DNA from: Bacteroidales bacterium M8
Lineage (GTDB): Bacteria; Bacteroidota; Bacteroidia; Bacteroidales; Muribaculaceae
NCBI GenBank assembly: GCA_001689495.1
Contig: LUJS01000010.1
Location: 1 to 36,408 of the forward strand
DNA: 36,408 nt
Reading direction: 5' to 3'
Shown here: positions 13,770-22,225 of the stretch, in pieces
Layout of the letters: each line of letters opens with the position of its first letter
How positions within the stretch are numbered: position 1 is the first letter of the stretch
Made by a program: the position numbers and the translations under genes
Notes under the pieces: generated by a model
What the model was told of the DNA's origin: nothing
Databases searched by the model: none
Seen by the model: only the letters and a program-made list of their open reading frames with translations

Positions 13770-15482
13770 ATGGACAAATCACCTGCTACATGTTGTCCCG
13801 ACCTGCTGTTTGAAGTGAGCTGGGAAGTGTGTAACAAGATCGGAGGCATCTACACGGTGCTCTCCACCAAAGCAAAGACCCTCCAGAAAGTCAACAAAGA
13901 CAAGAACGTCTTCATCGGTCCAGACGTTTGGACCGAATCAAACCCCTCGCCGTGGTTCACGGAGTGCGGAGTACAGGGTCTGAGCCGTTGGGCCAAGGAG
14001 GCAAAGCTGCCCGATGGTGTGAGCGTCCGCGTGGGACGATGGGAGATTCCCGGACGTCCCATAGCCGTGCTCGTCAAGTTCGACGGCATGTATGCCGTCA
14101 AGGACGAGTTTTACGGCGAGATGTGGCGCCGCTTCGGAGTGGACTCGCTCCACGCCTACGGCGACTATGACGAAGGTTGCGCGTTCGCACACGCCTCAGG
14201 CATAGTCATCGAATCGATTCTTGCGTCAGGTTACGGACTCCCCGCCGACGCCGTCCGCCGTCCCGGACAGAAGGGACGGCCCAAGAAGGTCAAGTTTGAC
14301 GTCGTGGCACACTTCGACGAGTGGACCACCGGCATGGGCCTTCTCTACGTGAAATGGAAGCTACCCAACGTGGCGACGGTGTTCACCACACACGCCACCA
14401 GCATAGGCCGCAGCATCTGCGGCAACAACAAGCCCCTCTACGACCAGATGGACCGCTATGACGGTGACCAGATGGCCCGCGAGCTCAACATGGAGGCCAA
14501 GCACTCGCTCGAGAAAGCCGCCGCACATCAGGCAGACGCCTTCACGACGGTCAGCGAGATCACCGCACGCGAGTGCGAGCAGCTGCTCTGCCGCAAGCCC
14601 GACGTGGTGACGCCCAACGGATTCGAGAAGAATTTCGTGCCCGGCCCCAAAGACTTTGACACAGTACGCACCGCCGCCCGCCGCTCTATGCTCGACGTGG
14701 CATCGGCCCTGACCGGACAGAACTATGACGACAACACATTCATAGTCATCACCAGCGGTCGTTGCGAATACCGCAACAAGGGCATCGACGTCTTTCTCGA
14801 CGTCGCCGCCACCCTGCGCCACTCGGGCGAGACCTGCCGCAAGATGATAGCCTTCGTCATGGTGCCCGCTTGGGCCGGAGAGCCCCGGGCCGACCTGCGC
14901 GCGCGCCTCGACAGCGGCGAGAAACACTTCGACACACCCCTCGGCGAGCCCGTCATCACGCACGAGCTCCACAACCCCGACTCAGACGCAGTCATCTGCC
15001 GCATCCGCCAGCTCGGATTCTGCAACGTCGACCCCCGTGTCGCAGTGATATACGTCCCCTGCTATCTCAACGGCAACGACGGCATCTTCAACCGCTCTTA
15101 TTACGACCTGCTCATCGGCGCCGACGCCACCGTATTCCCCTCATATTACGAGCCGTGGGGCTACACCCCCCTCGAGAGCGTGGCATTCGGCGTCCCCACG
15201 GTCACCACGTCGCTCTCGGGCTTCGGCCAGTGGGTGCTCCACACCTCCGAGAACTATTTCGACGAGTGCGGAGTCAACGTCATCGGACGCGGTGACTCAA
15301 ACTATGGCGACGTCGTGGCCAACATCGCATCCTCGCTGCGCTATCTCACCTGCGAGGATCCCAGATCGCTGCAGCGCATAGCCAACGCCGCGCGCCGCAC
15401 CGCCACGCGCGCATCATGGGCCAACTTCATAGTCTACTACGAAGAGGCATACTGTCTGGCCCTATCCAAAATCAAAAAATAA
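13770..15482 (+). CDS. Glycogen synthase, GT3 (eukaryote-like) type
   Basis: The 570-residue protein starts at the ATG at 13770; the longer reading would start at a TTG inside the promoter box. 'LLFEVSWEVCNKIGGIYTVLSTKA' is the GT3/GYS N-terminal glycine loop. 'DVVAHFDEWTTGMGLLYVKWKLPNVATVFTTHATSIGRSI' and 'VTPNGFEKNF' mark the middle, and 'FPSYYEPWGYTPLESVAFGVPTVTTSLSGFGQW' is the C-terminal nucleotide-sugar site with its paired glutamates. These fit a retaining glycogen synthase that extends alpha-1,4-glucan. Bacteroidales often have this GT3 form instead of, or alongside, the usual GT5 GlgA, so I leave the symbol blank. The phosphorylase gene follows after 23 nt. Confidence 0.88.
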   Translation: MDKSPATCCPDLLFEVSWEVCNKIGGIYTVLSTKAKTLQKVNKDKNVFIGPDVWTESNPSPWFTECGVQGLSRWAKEAKLPDGVSVRVGRWEIPGRPIAVLVKFDGMYAVKDEFYGEMWRRFGVDSLHAYGDYDEGCAFAHASGIVIESILASGYGLPADAVRRPGQKGRPKKVKFDVVAHFDEWTTGMGLLYVKWKLPNVATVFTTHATSIGRSICGNNKPLYDQMDRYDGDQMARELNMEAKHSLEKAAAHQADAFTTVSEITARECEQLLCRKPDVVTPNGFEKNFVPGPKDFDTVRTAARRSMLDVASALTGQNYDDNTFIVITSGRCEYRNKGIDVFLDVAATLRHSGETCRKMIAFVMVPAWAGEPRADLRARLDSGEKHFDTPLGEPVITHELHNPDSDAVICRIRQLGFCNVDPRVAVIYVPCYLNGNDGIFNRSYYDLLIGADATVFPSYYEPWGYTPLESVAFGVPTVTTSLSGFGQWVLHTSENYFDECGVNVIGRGDSNYGDVVANIASSLRYLTCEDPRSLQRIANAARRTATRASWANFIVYYEEAYCLALSKIKK

Positions 15483-15505
15483 CTCCCCAACTTATCATAG
15501 ACAAT

Positions 15506-18067
15506 ATGAAACTTCCCGTAAGTAACACCAACGCCCCCGTATGGCGCGACATCACAGTGAAGTCGCAGCTCCCCGAGGCGTTGAAACCCCTTGAAAAACT
15601 TTCGCGCAACCTCTGGTGGGTATGGAACAGCGACGCCAAGAACCTGTTCCGCGACCTCGACCACGACCTGTGGCGTGCCACCGGAGAGAACCCCGTGATG
15701 CTCCTCCAGCAGCTCTCGTCCGAGCGCCTCGAAGAGGTGATGGCCGACAAGGAGATGATGGACCGCATCGCCAACGTCTACGACATGTTCAAGGCTTACA
15801 TGGCCGAGCCCATGCGCAAGGACATCCCCTCGGTTTCTTACTTCTCGATGGAGTATGGCCTCTGCAACTGCCTCAAGATCTACTCCGGCGGCCTCGGCGT
15901 GCTCGCCGGCGACTATATCAAGGAAGCATCCGACTCGCGCGTCGACATGACCGCCATCGGCTTCCTCTATCGCTACGGATACTTCACCCAGACACTCAGC
16001 GTCGACGGTCAGCAGATCGCCAACTACGAGCCCCAGAACTTCAACCAGCTCCCCATCGAGCAGGTTGTCGACGAGAACGGCCACCCCGTCATCCTCGAGG
16101 TGCCCTATCCCGGCCGCATCATCTACTCGCACATCTGGCGCGTCAACGTGGGCCGCATGAAGCTCTACCTGCTCGACACCGACTTCGACATGAACTCCGA
16201 GTTCGACCGCCCCATCACCCACAAGCTCTATGGCGGCGACTGGGAAAACCGCATCAAGCAGGAATACCTCCTCGGCATCGGCGGCGTCCTCGCCCTCAAG
16301 AAACTCGGCATCAACAACACCATCTATCACGCCAACGAGGGTCACGCAGCACTGCTCAACCTGCAGCGTCTCGCCGACTTCGTACAGGAGAAGGGCCTCG
16401 ACTTCAACACTGCCCTCGAGGTTGTGCGCTCGTCGTCGCTCTATACCGTACACACCCCCGTGCCCGCAGGCCACGACTACTTCGACGAGGGCCTCGCACA
16501 CAAATACCTCAACGAGTTCCCCGCACGTCTGGGCATCTCTTGGCAGGACCTCATGAACATGGGCCGCGAGAACCCCGACAGTCAGGACCGCTTCTCGATG
16601 AGTGTATTCGCCCTCAACACCTGTCAGGAGGCAAACGGCGTGAGCTGGCTGCACGGCGAGGTGTCAAAGAAGATGTTCGCCGGCCTCTGGAAGGGCTACT
16701 CTTGGGAAGAGAGCCACGTAGGCTACGTCACCAACGGCGTGCACATGCCCACATGGGCCGCATCAGAGTGGAAGGCATTCTATGCCGACAAGCTCGGCCA
16801 GCAGGTATTCTCGCACCAGAGCGACCCCAAGGCTTGGGAAGGCATCTTCAAGGTCAAGGACGAGGAGATCTGGGCAATGCGCACACAGCTCAAGAACAAG
16901 TTCATCAACTTCGTCAAGCGTGACTTCAAGGCCAAATGGCTCGCCAATCAGGGCGACCCCTCGGCCGTCATCAAGATCCTCGAGAAGATCAACCCCAACG
17001 CACTCATCATCGGCTTCGCACGCCGCTTCGCCACATACAAGCGCGCACACCTGCTCTTCACCGACCTCGACCGTCTGGCCCGCATCGTCAACAACGAGCA
17101 GTTCCCCGTGCAGTTCGTATTCTCGGGCAAGGCTCACCCCGCCGACGGCGCAGGTCAGGGCCTCATCAAGCGCATCATGGAGATCTCGAGAATGCCCCAG
17201 TTCCAAGGCAAGATCATCTTCCTCGAAGACTACAACATGATCGTCGCCAAGCGTCTCGTGACCGGCGTCGACATCTGGCTCAACACCCCCACCCGTCCCC
17301 TCGAGGCATCGGGCACATCGGGCGAGAAGGCCGAGATGAACGGCGTGCTCAACTTCTCCGTACTCGACGGATGGTGGTATGAAGGCTACCGTCTCGACGA
17401 GAAGGCAGGCTGGGCACTCACCGACAAGCGCACATACACCGATCAGGGCCAGCAGGACCAGCTCGATGCAGCCACCATCTACTCGATGCTCGAGAACGAG
17501 ATCATCCCCCTCTACTTCGCCAAGAACTCCAAGGGCTACTCGCCCGAGTGGGTACAGTACATCAAGCGCTCCATCGGCCACATCGCACCCGAGTACACCA
17601 TGCAGCGCATGATCGAAGACTACATCGCCCGCTTCTACGAGCCCGAGGCAAAGCGCTCGGCCAAGCTCGTCGCCGACGACTATGCCGTTGCACGCCAGAT
17701 CGCCGCTTGGAAGCAGAAGGTAGCCGCAGCTTGGGACGGCATCAAGGTGCTCGACATCCACACCAACGAGGACCTGCACCAGAACAACATCACCGGCCAG
17801 CCCTTCACCACCACCGTCAAGCTCGACACCAACGGCCTCTCGGACGACCTCGGCGTAGAGCTCGTCGTTGACAAGGTACAGGACAACGAGACCAAGCTCG
17901 CCTTCATCGTACCCTTCGAGGTAGTGTCGCGCGAGGGCAACATCGTCACCTATCGTGTCGAGAACCGTCTCAAGGATCCCGGCGTATTCCGCTACAGCTA
18001 TCGCGTATATCCCAAGAACGACCTCCTGCCCCACCGTCAGGACTTCGCCTTCGTTCGCTGGATCTGA
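15506..18067 (+). CDS. glgP: Glycogen / alpha-glucan phosphorylase (GT35)
   Basis: The 853-residue protein starts at the ATG at 15506 rather than the upstream start inside the synthase gene. An N-terminal DUF3417-like domain ('PEALKPLEKLSRNLWWVWNSDAKNLF') leads into the phosphorylase core ('SYFSMEYGLCNCLKIYSGGLGVLAGD'). The PLP-binding lysine is Lys608 in 'EASGTSGEKAEMNGVLN', followed by 'LDGWWYEGY'. This is the short alpha-glucan phosphorylase subtype. The enzyme releases glucose-1-phosphate from glycogen. Pairing with the synthase 23 nt upstream implies joint control of storage and use. Codon use is strongly C-ending, as in highly expressed genes here. A terminator follows. Confidence 0.94.
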   Translation: MKLPVSNTNAPVWRDITVKSQLPEALKPLEKLSRNLWWVWNSDAKNLFRDLDHDLWRATGENPVMLLQQLSSERLEEVMADKEMMDRIANVYDMFKAYMAEPMRKDIPSVSYFSMEYGLCNCLKIYSGGLGVLAGDYIKEASDSRVDMTAIGFLYRYGYFTQTLSVDGQQIANYEPQNFNQLPIEQVVDENGHPVILEVPYPGRIIYSHIWRVNVGRMKLYLLDTDFDMNSEFDRPITHKLYGGDWENRIKQEYLLGIGGVLALKKLGINNTIYHANEGHAALLNLQRLADFVQEKGLDFNTALEVVRSSSLYTVHTPVPAGHDYFDEGLAHKYLNEFPARLGISWQDLMNMGRENPDSQDRFSMSVFALNTCQEANGVSWLHGEVSKKMFAGLWKGYSWEESHVGYVTNGVHMPTWAASEWKAFYADKLGQQVFSHQSDPKAWEGIFKVKDEEIWAMRTQLKNKFINFVKRDFKAKWLANQGDPSAVIKILEKINPNALIIGFARRFATYKRAHLLFTDLDRLARIVNNEQFPVQFVFSGKAHPADGAGQGLIKRIMEISRMPQFQGKIIFLEDYNMIVAKRLVTGVDIWLNTPTRPLEASGTSGEKAEMNGVLNFSVLDGWWYEGYRLDEKAGWALTDKRTYTDQGQQDQLDAATIYSMLENEIIPLYFAKNSKGYSPEWVQYIKRSIGHIAPEYTMQRMIEDYIARFYEPEAKRSAKLVADDYAVARQIAAWKQKVAAAWDGIKVLDIHTNEDLHQNNITGQPFTTTVKLDTNGLSDDLGVELVVDKVQDNETKLAFIVPFEVVSREGNIVTYRVENRLKDPGVFRYSYRVYPKNDLLPHRQDFAFVRWI

Positions 18068-18094
18068 TGACACAGCCGCAAGGCCAACCATAAC

Positions 18095-18132
18095 AAAACC
18101 GCTGCCGGGCCACAACCCGACAGCGGTTTTTT
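18095..18132 (+). terminator. Intrinsic terminator of the glycogen pair
   Basis: AAAACCGCTG with CGGG pairs with CCCG and CAGCGGTTTT, broken by one mismatch, and a TTTTTT run follows. Confidence 0.85.
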
Positions 18133-18166
18133 CATTTTATTCGGACGATATGCCTTGTCACATGGT

Positions 18167-19357
18167 CTAATACAGGAAACCCAAAAGCCACATCGGAATC
18201 TTGTTGCCGACGCCGGTCTCGATATTGTCGGCTATCACATAGCTGTCAGGCTTGTCGGCAATCTGCGAGAATCCCTTGCCCTTGCCGCCGACCTCAAAGA
18301 GCAGGGTACGGTCAAGCAGAAAATCGCCCTCTTTGGCGGCATATAGCTGTCCCGCAAAACTCAGCATCGAAGCCACGAAACTCTCCCTGACAGTTCCCGA
18401 CTTGTTTATGATGCCGAGAGCCTGCATCACCGACGGATTGTCAAACAGTATTTTCTCAGGCTTGGATGCCCTCTTTGGCTGGGTCGTCGCATCCATCAGG
18501 GTCCTGAGAATGGCACCCTCGCACAGCAGGGTAAACAGCTTCATCAACTGGTTTCGGGTCACCTCGACATCTCTCGACAGATTGGTCATGTTCGGCACGA
18601 ACGGCACCTGCTCGGCCAGAACGGTCAACAGTTTTTTCAGTTTCAGTTGCGTCTCATACTCGATGGACGTGACAGCCGGTATGTCAATGTCAATCACCGA
18701 CAGCACGAGCCTCTCCACCCTCTGGGCATAAGTGATTTCCGAACTGTCCATGAAGAACGGATAATACCCCTTCTTCAGATACTTCTCAAACTCGCCTATC
18801 ACCCTTATGCGCGATGTAATCTTACCGGCTATCAGACGATGATTGTCCAGAATCTCCCTCAGCCCTACCGGCTCCAGACCGTAGTTGCCTGTAAAATTCA
18901 AATACTCCCTGAATGAAAGTCCGCGCAGATCATAGACGGCCACACGTCTTGACAGGTCGGCCACCTTGCTGTTGAGATGCAACAGCGACGACCCCGTGAA
19001 GACGATGTGCAGGCTCGGATAGCTGTCATAGATATTTTTCAGCTCCTGCTCCCAGTTTGACCGCGGATACAGATGCACCTCATCAAGATACAGATGCGTC
19101 CCGCCATGCTTATAGTGATAGTCGGCAAGTTCTACGATCGTATGGTCGTTAAAGAACAACTGGTCGAGCGATGCATAGACACCGCGCTCACTCTGTTCCT
19201 TACAACGCTGTTTCATCATCGTGGTCTTGCCAACGCCTCTGGCGCCCTTTATCATTATCAGTCGGTCACTCCACGCTATGCTGTCATAGAGATAACGGCG
19301 TATCGGCGCATCAAGATCCTCGATGAGACGTCCGGATATTTCATATATTCGTTCCAT
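18167..19357 (-). CDS. AAA-type ATPase with DUF4143-like C-terminus (paralogue A)
   Basis: The 396-residue protein starts at the ATG at 19357; a TTG at 19366 in the same frame is not needed. Walker A is 'GARGVGKT' at residues 38-45, Walker B is 'THLYLDEVHLY' near 88-98, and the sensor is 'IVFTGSS'. 'LRGLSFREYL' follows. A winged-helix-like region comes next. The end carries 'FEVGGKGKGFSQI', a degenerate PD-(D/E)XK-like motif seen in DUF4143 ATPases. These proteins are common and multi-copy in Bacteroidales. Their role is unknown; defence or toxin-like functions have been suggested, which I cannot test here. It is divergent from a paralogue (19887-21065) that shares every motif. See the matched palindrome promoter at 19374-19439. 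Confidence 0.88.
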   Translation of the reverse strand: MERIYEISGRLIEDLDAPIRRYLYDSIAWSDRLIMIKGARGVGKTTMMKQRCKEQSERGVYASLDQLFFNDHTIVELADYHYKHGGTHLYLDEVHLYPRSNWEQELKNIYDSYPSLHIVFTGSSLLHLNSKVADLSRRVAVYDLRGLSFREYLNFTGNYGLEPVGLREILDNHRLIAGKITSRIRVIGEFEKYLKKGYYPFFMDSSEITYAQRVERLVLSVIDIDIPAVTSIEYETQLKLKKLLTVLAEQVPFVPNMTNLSRDVEVTRNQLMKLFTLLCEGAILRTLMDATTQPKRASKPEKILFDNPSVMQALGIINKSGTVRESFVASMLSFAGQLYAAKEGDFLLDRTLLFEVGGKGKGFSQIADKPDSYVIADNIETGVGNKIPMWLLGFLY

Positions 19358-19373
19358 AATCTTCAAATTTCCA

Positions 19374-19439
19374 CAAAGTTACATATATTTTTCTTTAGAA
19401 AGAAAGAAAATCACCAAATTCTTTTCTTTACAAAGAAAA
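19374..19439 (-). promoter_or_regulatory. Promoter of ATPase A with two palindromes
   Basis: On the minus strand the -7 box TAACTTTG (19381-19374) ends 16 nt before the ATG. The proximal palindrome has arms TTTCTTT/AAAGAAA with a 2-nt centre (axis at 19397.5, 16.5 bp from the box). The distal palindrome has 8-bp perfect arms TTTTCTTT/AAAGAAAA with a 2-nt centre (axis 19430.5). Both are followed by TCAC on the plus strand. The axes are 33 bp apart, about three helical turns. The proximal palindrome covers the place where a -33 element would be. Confidence 0.7.
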
Positions 19440-19444
19440 GTCAC

Positions 19445-19800
19445 ACTTATACGACTGATTCACCGCACGTTACAACGGCATAAACTCATTTTCCAACCCT
19501 CGCGCCTATCCCGTTCAAGCCGTGAAACGGCGGTGCAATCGAAGCCCCCCATCGAGCGATGGTGTGGGGAATGTCAACAAAAAACATGTCCCGCAGGGAC
19601 ATGGATTCCGCATAGCCGGGAACATCGACCACCGGGAGATGTGCCCGGATCAAGGATTACACAATATAATAATCGTGTCCTTGGACACGGATTAAATATA
19701 ACAATGCACCGCGACGTGGCCGTTGTGCCCGGCTATTTTGACCCAGTGTCCCTGCGGCCCTTATTAACCGCTCCCATCCCCCGCATCGTTGGATTGACGG
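19445..19800. other. Palindrome-rich intergenic DNA between the two ATPases
   Basis: No convincing gene lies here, although the plus frame stays open into ATPase B. Dyads seen: CCGTT/AACGG (19511-19530), CCATCG/CGATGG with a 2-nt centre (19549-19562), CATGTCCC/GGGACATG with a 3-nt centre (19585-19603) and CGTGTCC/GGACACG with a 2-nt centre (19674-19689). The last two are both followed by GGATT. GTGCCCGG also occurs twice. This may be a dispersed repeat, a decayed element or a folded RNA. Confidence 0.5.
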
Positions 19801-19802
19801 CA

Positions 19803-19870
19803 TTTTTCCCTTTTAAAAGTGACATTTCACCGATTTTTTCCCTTTTTAAAGGGAAAAATCACTATCTTTG
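19803..19870 (+). promoter_or_regulatory. Promoter of ATPase B with two palindromes
   Basis: The -7 box TATCTTTG (19863-19870) ends 16 nt before the ATG. A perfect palindrome with 11-bp arms TTTTTCCCTTT/AAAGGGAAAAA and a 2-nt centre (19835-19858, axis 19846.5) lies 16.5 bp upstream of the box and is followed by TCAC. A weaker copy has the same left arm (19803-19813) and a degenerate right arm, with its axis at 19814.5, 32 bp further out. Confidence 0.7.
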
Positions 19871-19886
19871 CAAAAAAGCAATTTCT

Positions 19887-21065
19887 ATGATAGACCTTAC
19901 ACTACATAATTACATGCGCGAGGAACTCCTGTCGACGCCTGTCGATTTCGAGCGATACCTCATGCACGAAATTCCGTGGGAAGACCGCATGATCGGCATT
20001 CTCGGTCCCCGTGGGGTGGGCAAGTCCACGCTGGTCAAACAGCACATCCTCGCGCAGGGCGATCGCAAGGACGAATACCTATATGTCTCGGCAGACCACA
20101 CATATCTTGCCGACCATACGTTGGCCGAGCTGGCCGACCGCTTTGTCATGGAGGGAGGCAGACACCTTGTCATAGACGAGATACACAAGTATGCCGGATG
20201 GTCGCGCGAGCTTAAACAGATCTACGACATCCATTCCGGCCTACAGGTCATCTTCACGGGCTCGTCCGTCCTCGACATAAGCAAAGGCGTAGCCGACCTG
20301 AGCCGACGAGCGCTGGTGTTCGAGATGCAGGGCCTGTCGTTCAGGGAGTATCTCGAGCTCTTCAAGTCCGTAAAGGTGCCCGCTGCATCGCTCGACGAGA
20401 TTATCGGCAACAAGGTCACGTTGCCCGACACGGTCCGCCCCCTGCCACTGTTCCGCGAATATCTCGCGTCGGGCTATTACCCCTTCTCCTCACAGCCCCG
20501 TTTCGACATAAGGATTCAGCAGGTGGTGGCGCAGACCCTTGAGGTCGACATACCTCAATACGCCAACATGACACCGGCCACTTCGCGCAAGCTGAAAAGG
20601 CTGCTGGCCATAATCAGCGGCCTCTCACCCTTCAAGCCCAACATGCTCAATCTCAGCGTCGAGCTCAAGGTGAGCAAGAACGACATCCCCGACTATCTCT
20701 ATTATCTCGAAAAGGCCGGCATGATAGGCCAGTTGCGCGACGACACCGGCGGACTGCGCGGCCTTGGCAAGCTCGAGAAAGTCTATCTTGACAACCCGTC
20801 GTTGATGACTGTCCTTGCAGGCGGAAATCCCGACATAGGCAATCTGCGCGAGACATTCTTCTACAACCAGACGCGCGTCCGCAACGACGTCACGTCGTCG
20901 CGCATTTCCGATTTTCAGATAGGCGCGTACACGTTCGAGGTCGGCGGCCACGGCAAGGGAAAGCGTCAGCTCGACAAGGCTGCCAACGGCATTGTCGTAC
21001 GCGACGACATCGAATACGGTCATGGAGAGTTTGTTCCGCTATGGGCCTTCGGCATGAACTATTAG
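19887..21065 (+). CDS. AAA-type ATPase with DUF4143-like C-terminus (paralogue B)
   Basis: The 392-residue protein starts at the ATG at 19887, placed 16 nt after the -7 box. The frame is open far upstream, but that stretch crosses the promoter and does not look like protein. Walker A is 'GPRGVGKS' at 40-47, Walker B is 'RHLVIDEIHKYAGW', and the sensor is 'VIFTGSS'. 'MQGLSFREYLELF' and the C-terminal 'FEVGGHGKGKRQL' mirror paralogue A. I judge the two proteins clearly homologous but well diverged over their full length. Cytoplasmic, no membrane segment. Function unknown; the shared promoter layout suggests the gene moves or evolves together with its operator. Confidence 0.88.
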   Translation: MIDLTLHNYMREELLSTPVDFERYLMHEIPWEDRMIGILGPRGVGKSTLVKQHILAQGDRKDEYLYVSADHTYLADHTLAELADRFVMEGGRHLVIDEIHKYAGWSRELKQIYDIHSGLQVIFTGSSVLDISKGVADLSRRALVFEMQGLSFREYLELFKSVKVPAASLDEIIGNKVTLPDTVRPLPLFREYLASGYYPFSSQPRFDIRIQQVVAQTLEVDIPQYANMTPATSRKLKRLLAIISGLSPFKPNMLNLSVELKVSKNDIPDYLYYLEKAGMIGQLRDDTGGLRGLGKLEKVYLDNPSLMTVLAGGNPDIGNLRETFFYNQTRVRNDVTSSRISDFQIGAYTFEVGGHGKGKRQLDKAANGIVVRDDIEYGHGEFVPLWAFGMNY

Positions 21066-21108
21066 AGCGATTTTTGGCATTTTAGTAGGCGGTTATCGGA
21101 AATTTGCT

Positions 21109-21116
21109 TAATTTTG
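21109..21116 (+). promoter_or_regulatory. -7 box of the lpxD operon
   Basis: TAATTTTG lies 70 nt upstream of lpxD. The 5' leader would be about 65 nt. No clean TTTG sits 19-21 nt upstream. Confidence 0.55.
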
Positions 21117-21186
21117 CGGTGAAATTGGGGTGGTGCGTCCGCACCGCTCCGCAGTCTAACCTTACAAACTGCCAACACAAGCAAGA

Positions 21187-22212
21187 ATGGAACTCACTGC
21201 ATCACAGCTTGCTGCAATGATAGGCGGCGATGTCGAGGGCAATCCCGACGTCACCGTCAGCACCTTCGCCAAGATCGAGGAGGGGCACCCCGGCGCCCTG
21301 TCTTTTCTGGCAAATCCCAAATACACCCATCACGTCTATGACACCGCGTCGTCGGTGGTGCTGGTGCGTCGCGACTTCGTGCCCGAGCATCCCGTCAAGG
21401 CCACGATGATACGTGTCGACGACCCGTATGCCACCATTGCCCATCTGCTCGACATGGTCACCAAGATGACCGCTGTCGACAAGCGCGGCATCGAGCAACC
21501 GTCGTTCATCGCTCCCGGGGTCGAGATTCCCGACGATGCATACGTCGGCGCGTTCGCATATATCGGCGCCGGGGCCGTGATTGGCGCCGGGGCCAAGATA
21601 TATCCCCAGACATACGTCGGCGACCGCTGCAAGGTGGGCGAGGGCACGGTGCTCTATTCGGGCGTCAAGGTATATGACGGCTGCGAGATCGGACGCCGCT
21701 GCATCATCCATTCCGGCGCCGTCATCGGCAGCGACGGATTCGGATTCGCTCCCGTCGACGGACACTACGAGAAGATACCCCAGACCGGCAATGTCGTCAT
21801 TGCCGACGACGTCGAGATCGGCGCCAACACCACCATAGACCGCGCCATGATGGGCTCGACCCGCATCGGCGAAGGCGTCAAGCTGGACAACCTCATACAG
21901 ATAGCCCACAACTGCTCTGTCGGCGACAACACCGTCATGGCCGCACAGGTCGGCGTGGCCGGCTCGGCCAAGATTGGCGCCGGATGCATGGTGGGAGGTC
22001 AGGTTGGTTTCGTAGGCCATATCTCGGTGGGCGACGGCACCCACATCGGCGCCCAGAGCGGCGTCAGCCGCTCGACCGAGCCCGGAGCCCGCATCATGGG
22101 CTCCCCGGCCGTCGAGATGGGCGAGTATGCCCGCGGACTGGTCTACATGAAGCGCCTGCCCCGTCTGTTCGAGCAGGTCAAGGCCATCGAAAAAGAACTG
22201 AAGAAAAAATAA
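21187..22212 (+). CDS. lpxD: UDP-3-O-acylglucosamine N-acyltransferase
   Basis: The 341-residue protein has the N-terminal uridine-binding domain (1-100, 'GALSFLANPKYTHHVYDTASSVVLV') and a long left-handed beta-helix of hexapeptide repeats (about 105-310). It ends in the usual helical tail ('RLPRLFEQVKAIEKELKKK'). The catalytic histidine is His241 in 'LIQIAHNCSVGDN'. It adds the amide-linked 3-hydroxyacyl chain in the third step of lipid A synthesis. lpxC-fabZ follows after 13 nt and lpxA after that, so one operon holds three consecutive lipid A steps. Confidence 0.96.
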   Translation: MELTASQLAAMIGGDVEGNPDVTVSTFAKIEEGHPGALSFLANPKYTHHVYDTASSVVLVRRDFVPEHPVKATMIRVDDPYATIAHLLDMVTKMTAVDKRGIEQPSFIAPGVEIPDDAYVGAFAYIGAGAVIGAGAKIYPQTYVGDRCKVGEGTVLYSGVKVYDGCEIGRRCIIHSGAVIGSDGFGFAPVDGHYEKIPQTGNVVIADDVEIGANTTIDRAMMGSTRIGEGVKLDNLIQIAHNCSVGDNTVMAAQVGVAGSAKIGAGCMVGGQVGFVGHISVGDGTHIGAQSGVSRSTEPGARIMGSPAVEMGEYARGLVYMKRLPRLFEQVKAIEKELKKK

Positions 22213-22225
22213 GCTACTCTAAGAT

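Noticed and set aside
12607..13782. Long minus-strand frame over fmt
   Set aside because: Antisense shadow of fmt with no motifs; it crosses the fmt terminator and the glycogen promoter.
15437..18115. Two long minus-strand frames (15437-16654 and 16763-18115) antisense to the phosphorylase
   Set aside because: Shadows of a strongly codon-biased gene; composition is rich in Val, Leu, Glu and Asp with no recognisable motif.
19323..19886. N-terminal extension of ATPase B by about 188 residues
   Set aside because: The stretch crosses the promoter, both palindromes and the palindrome-rich spacer. The ATG at 19887 has matching spacing to the -7 box and aligns with the start of the paralogue.
18167..21065. 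The two ATPases as a transposase/IS pair
   Set aside because: No DDE or recombinase motifs, no terminal inverted repeats bounding the pair, and no target duplication seen.
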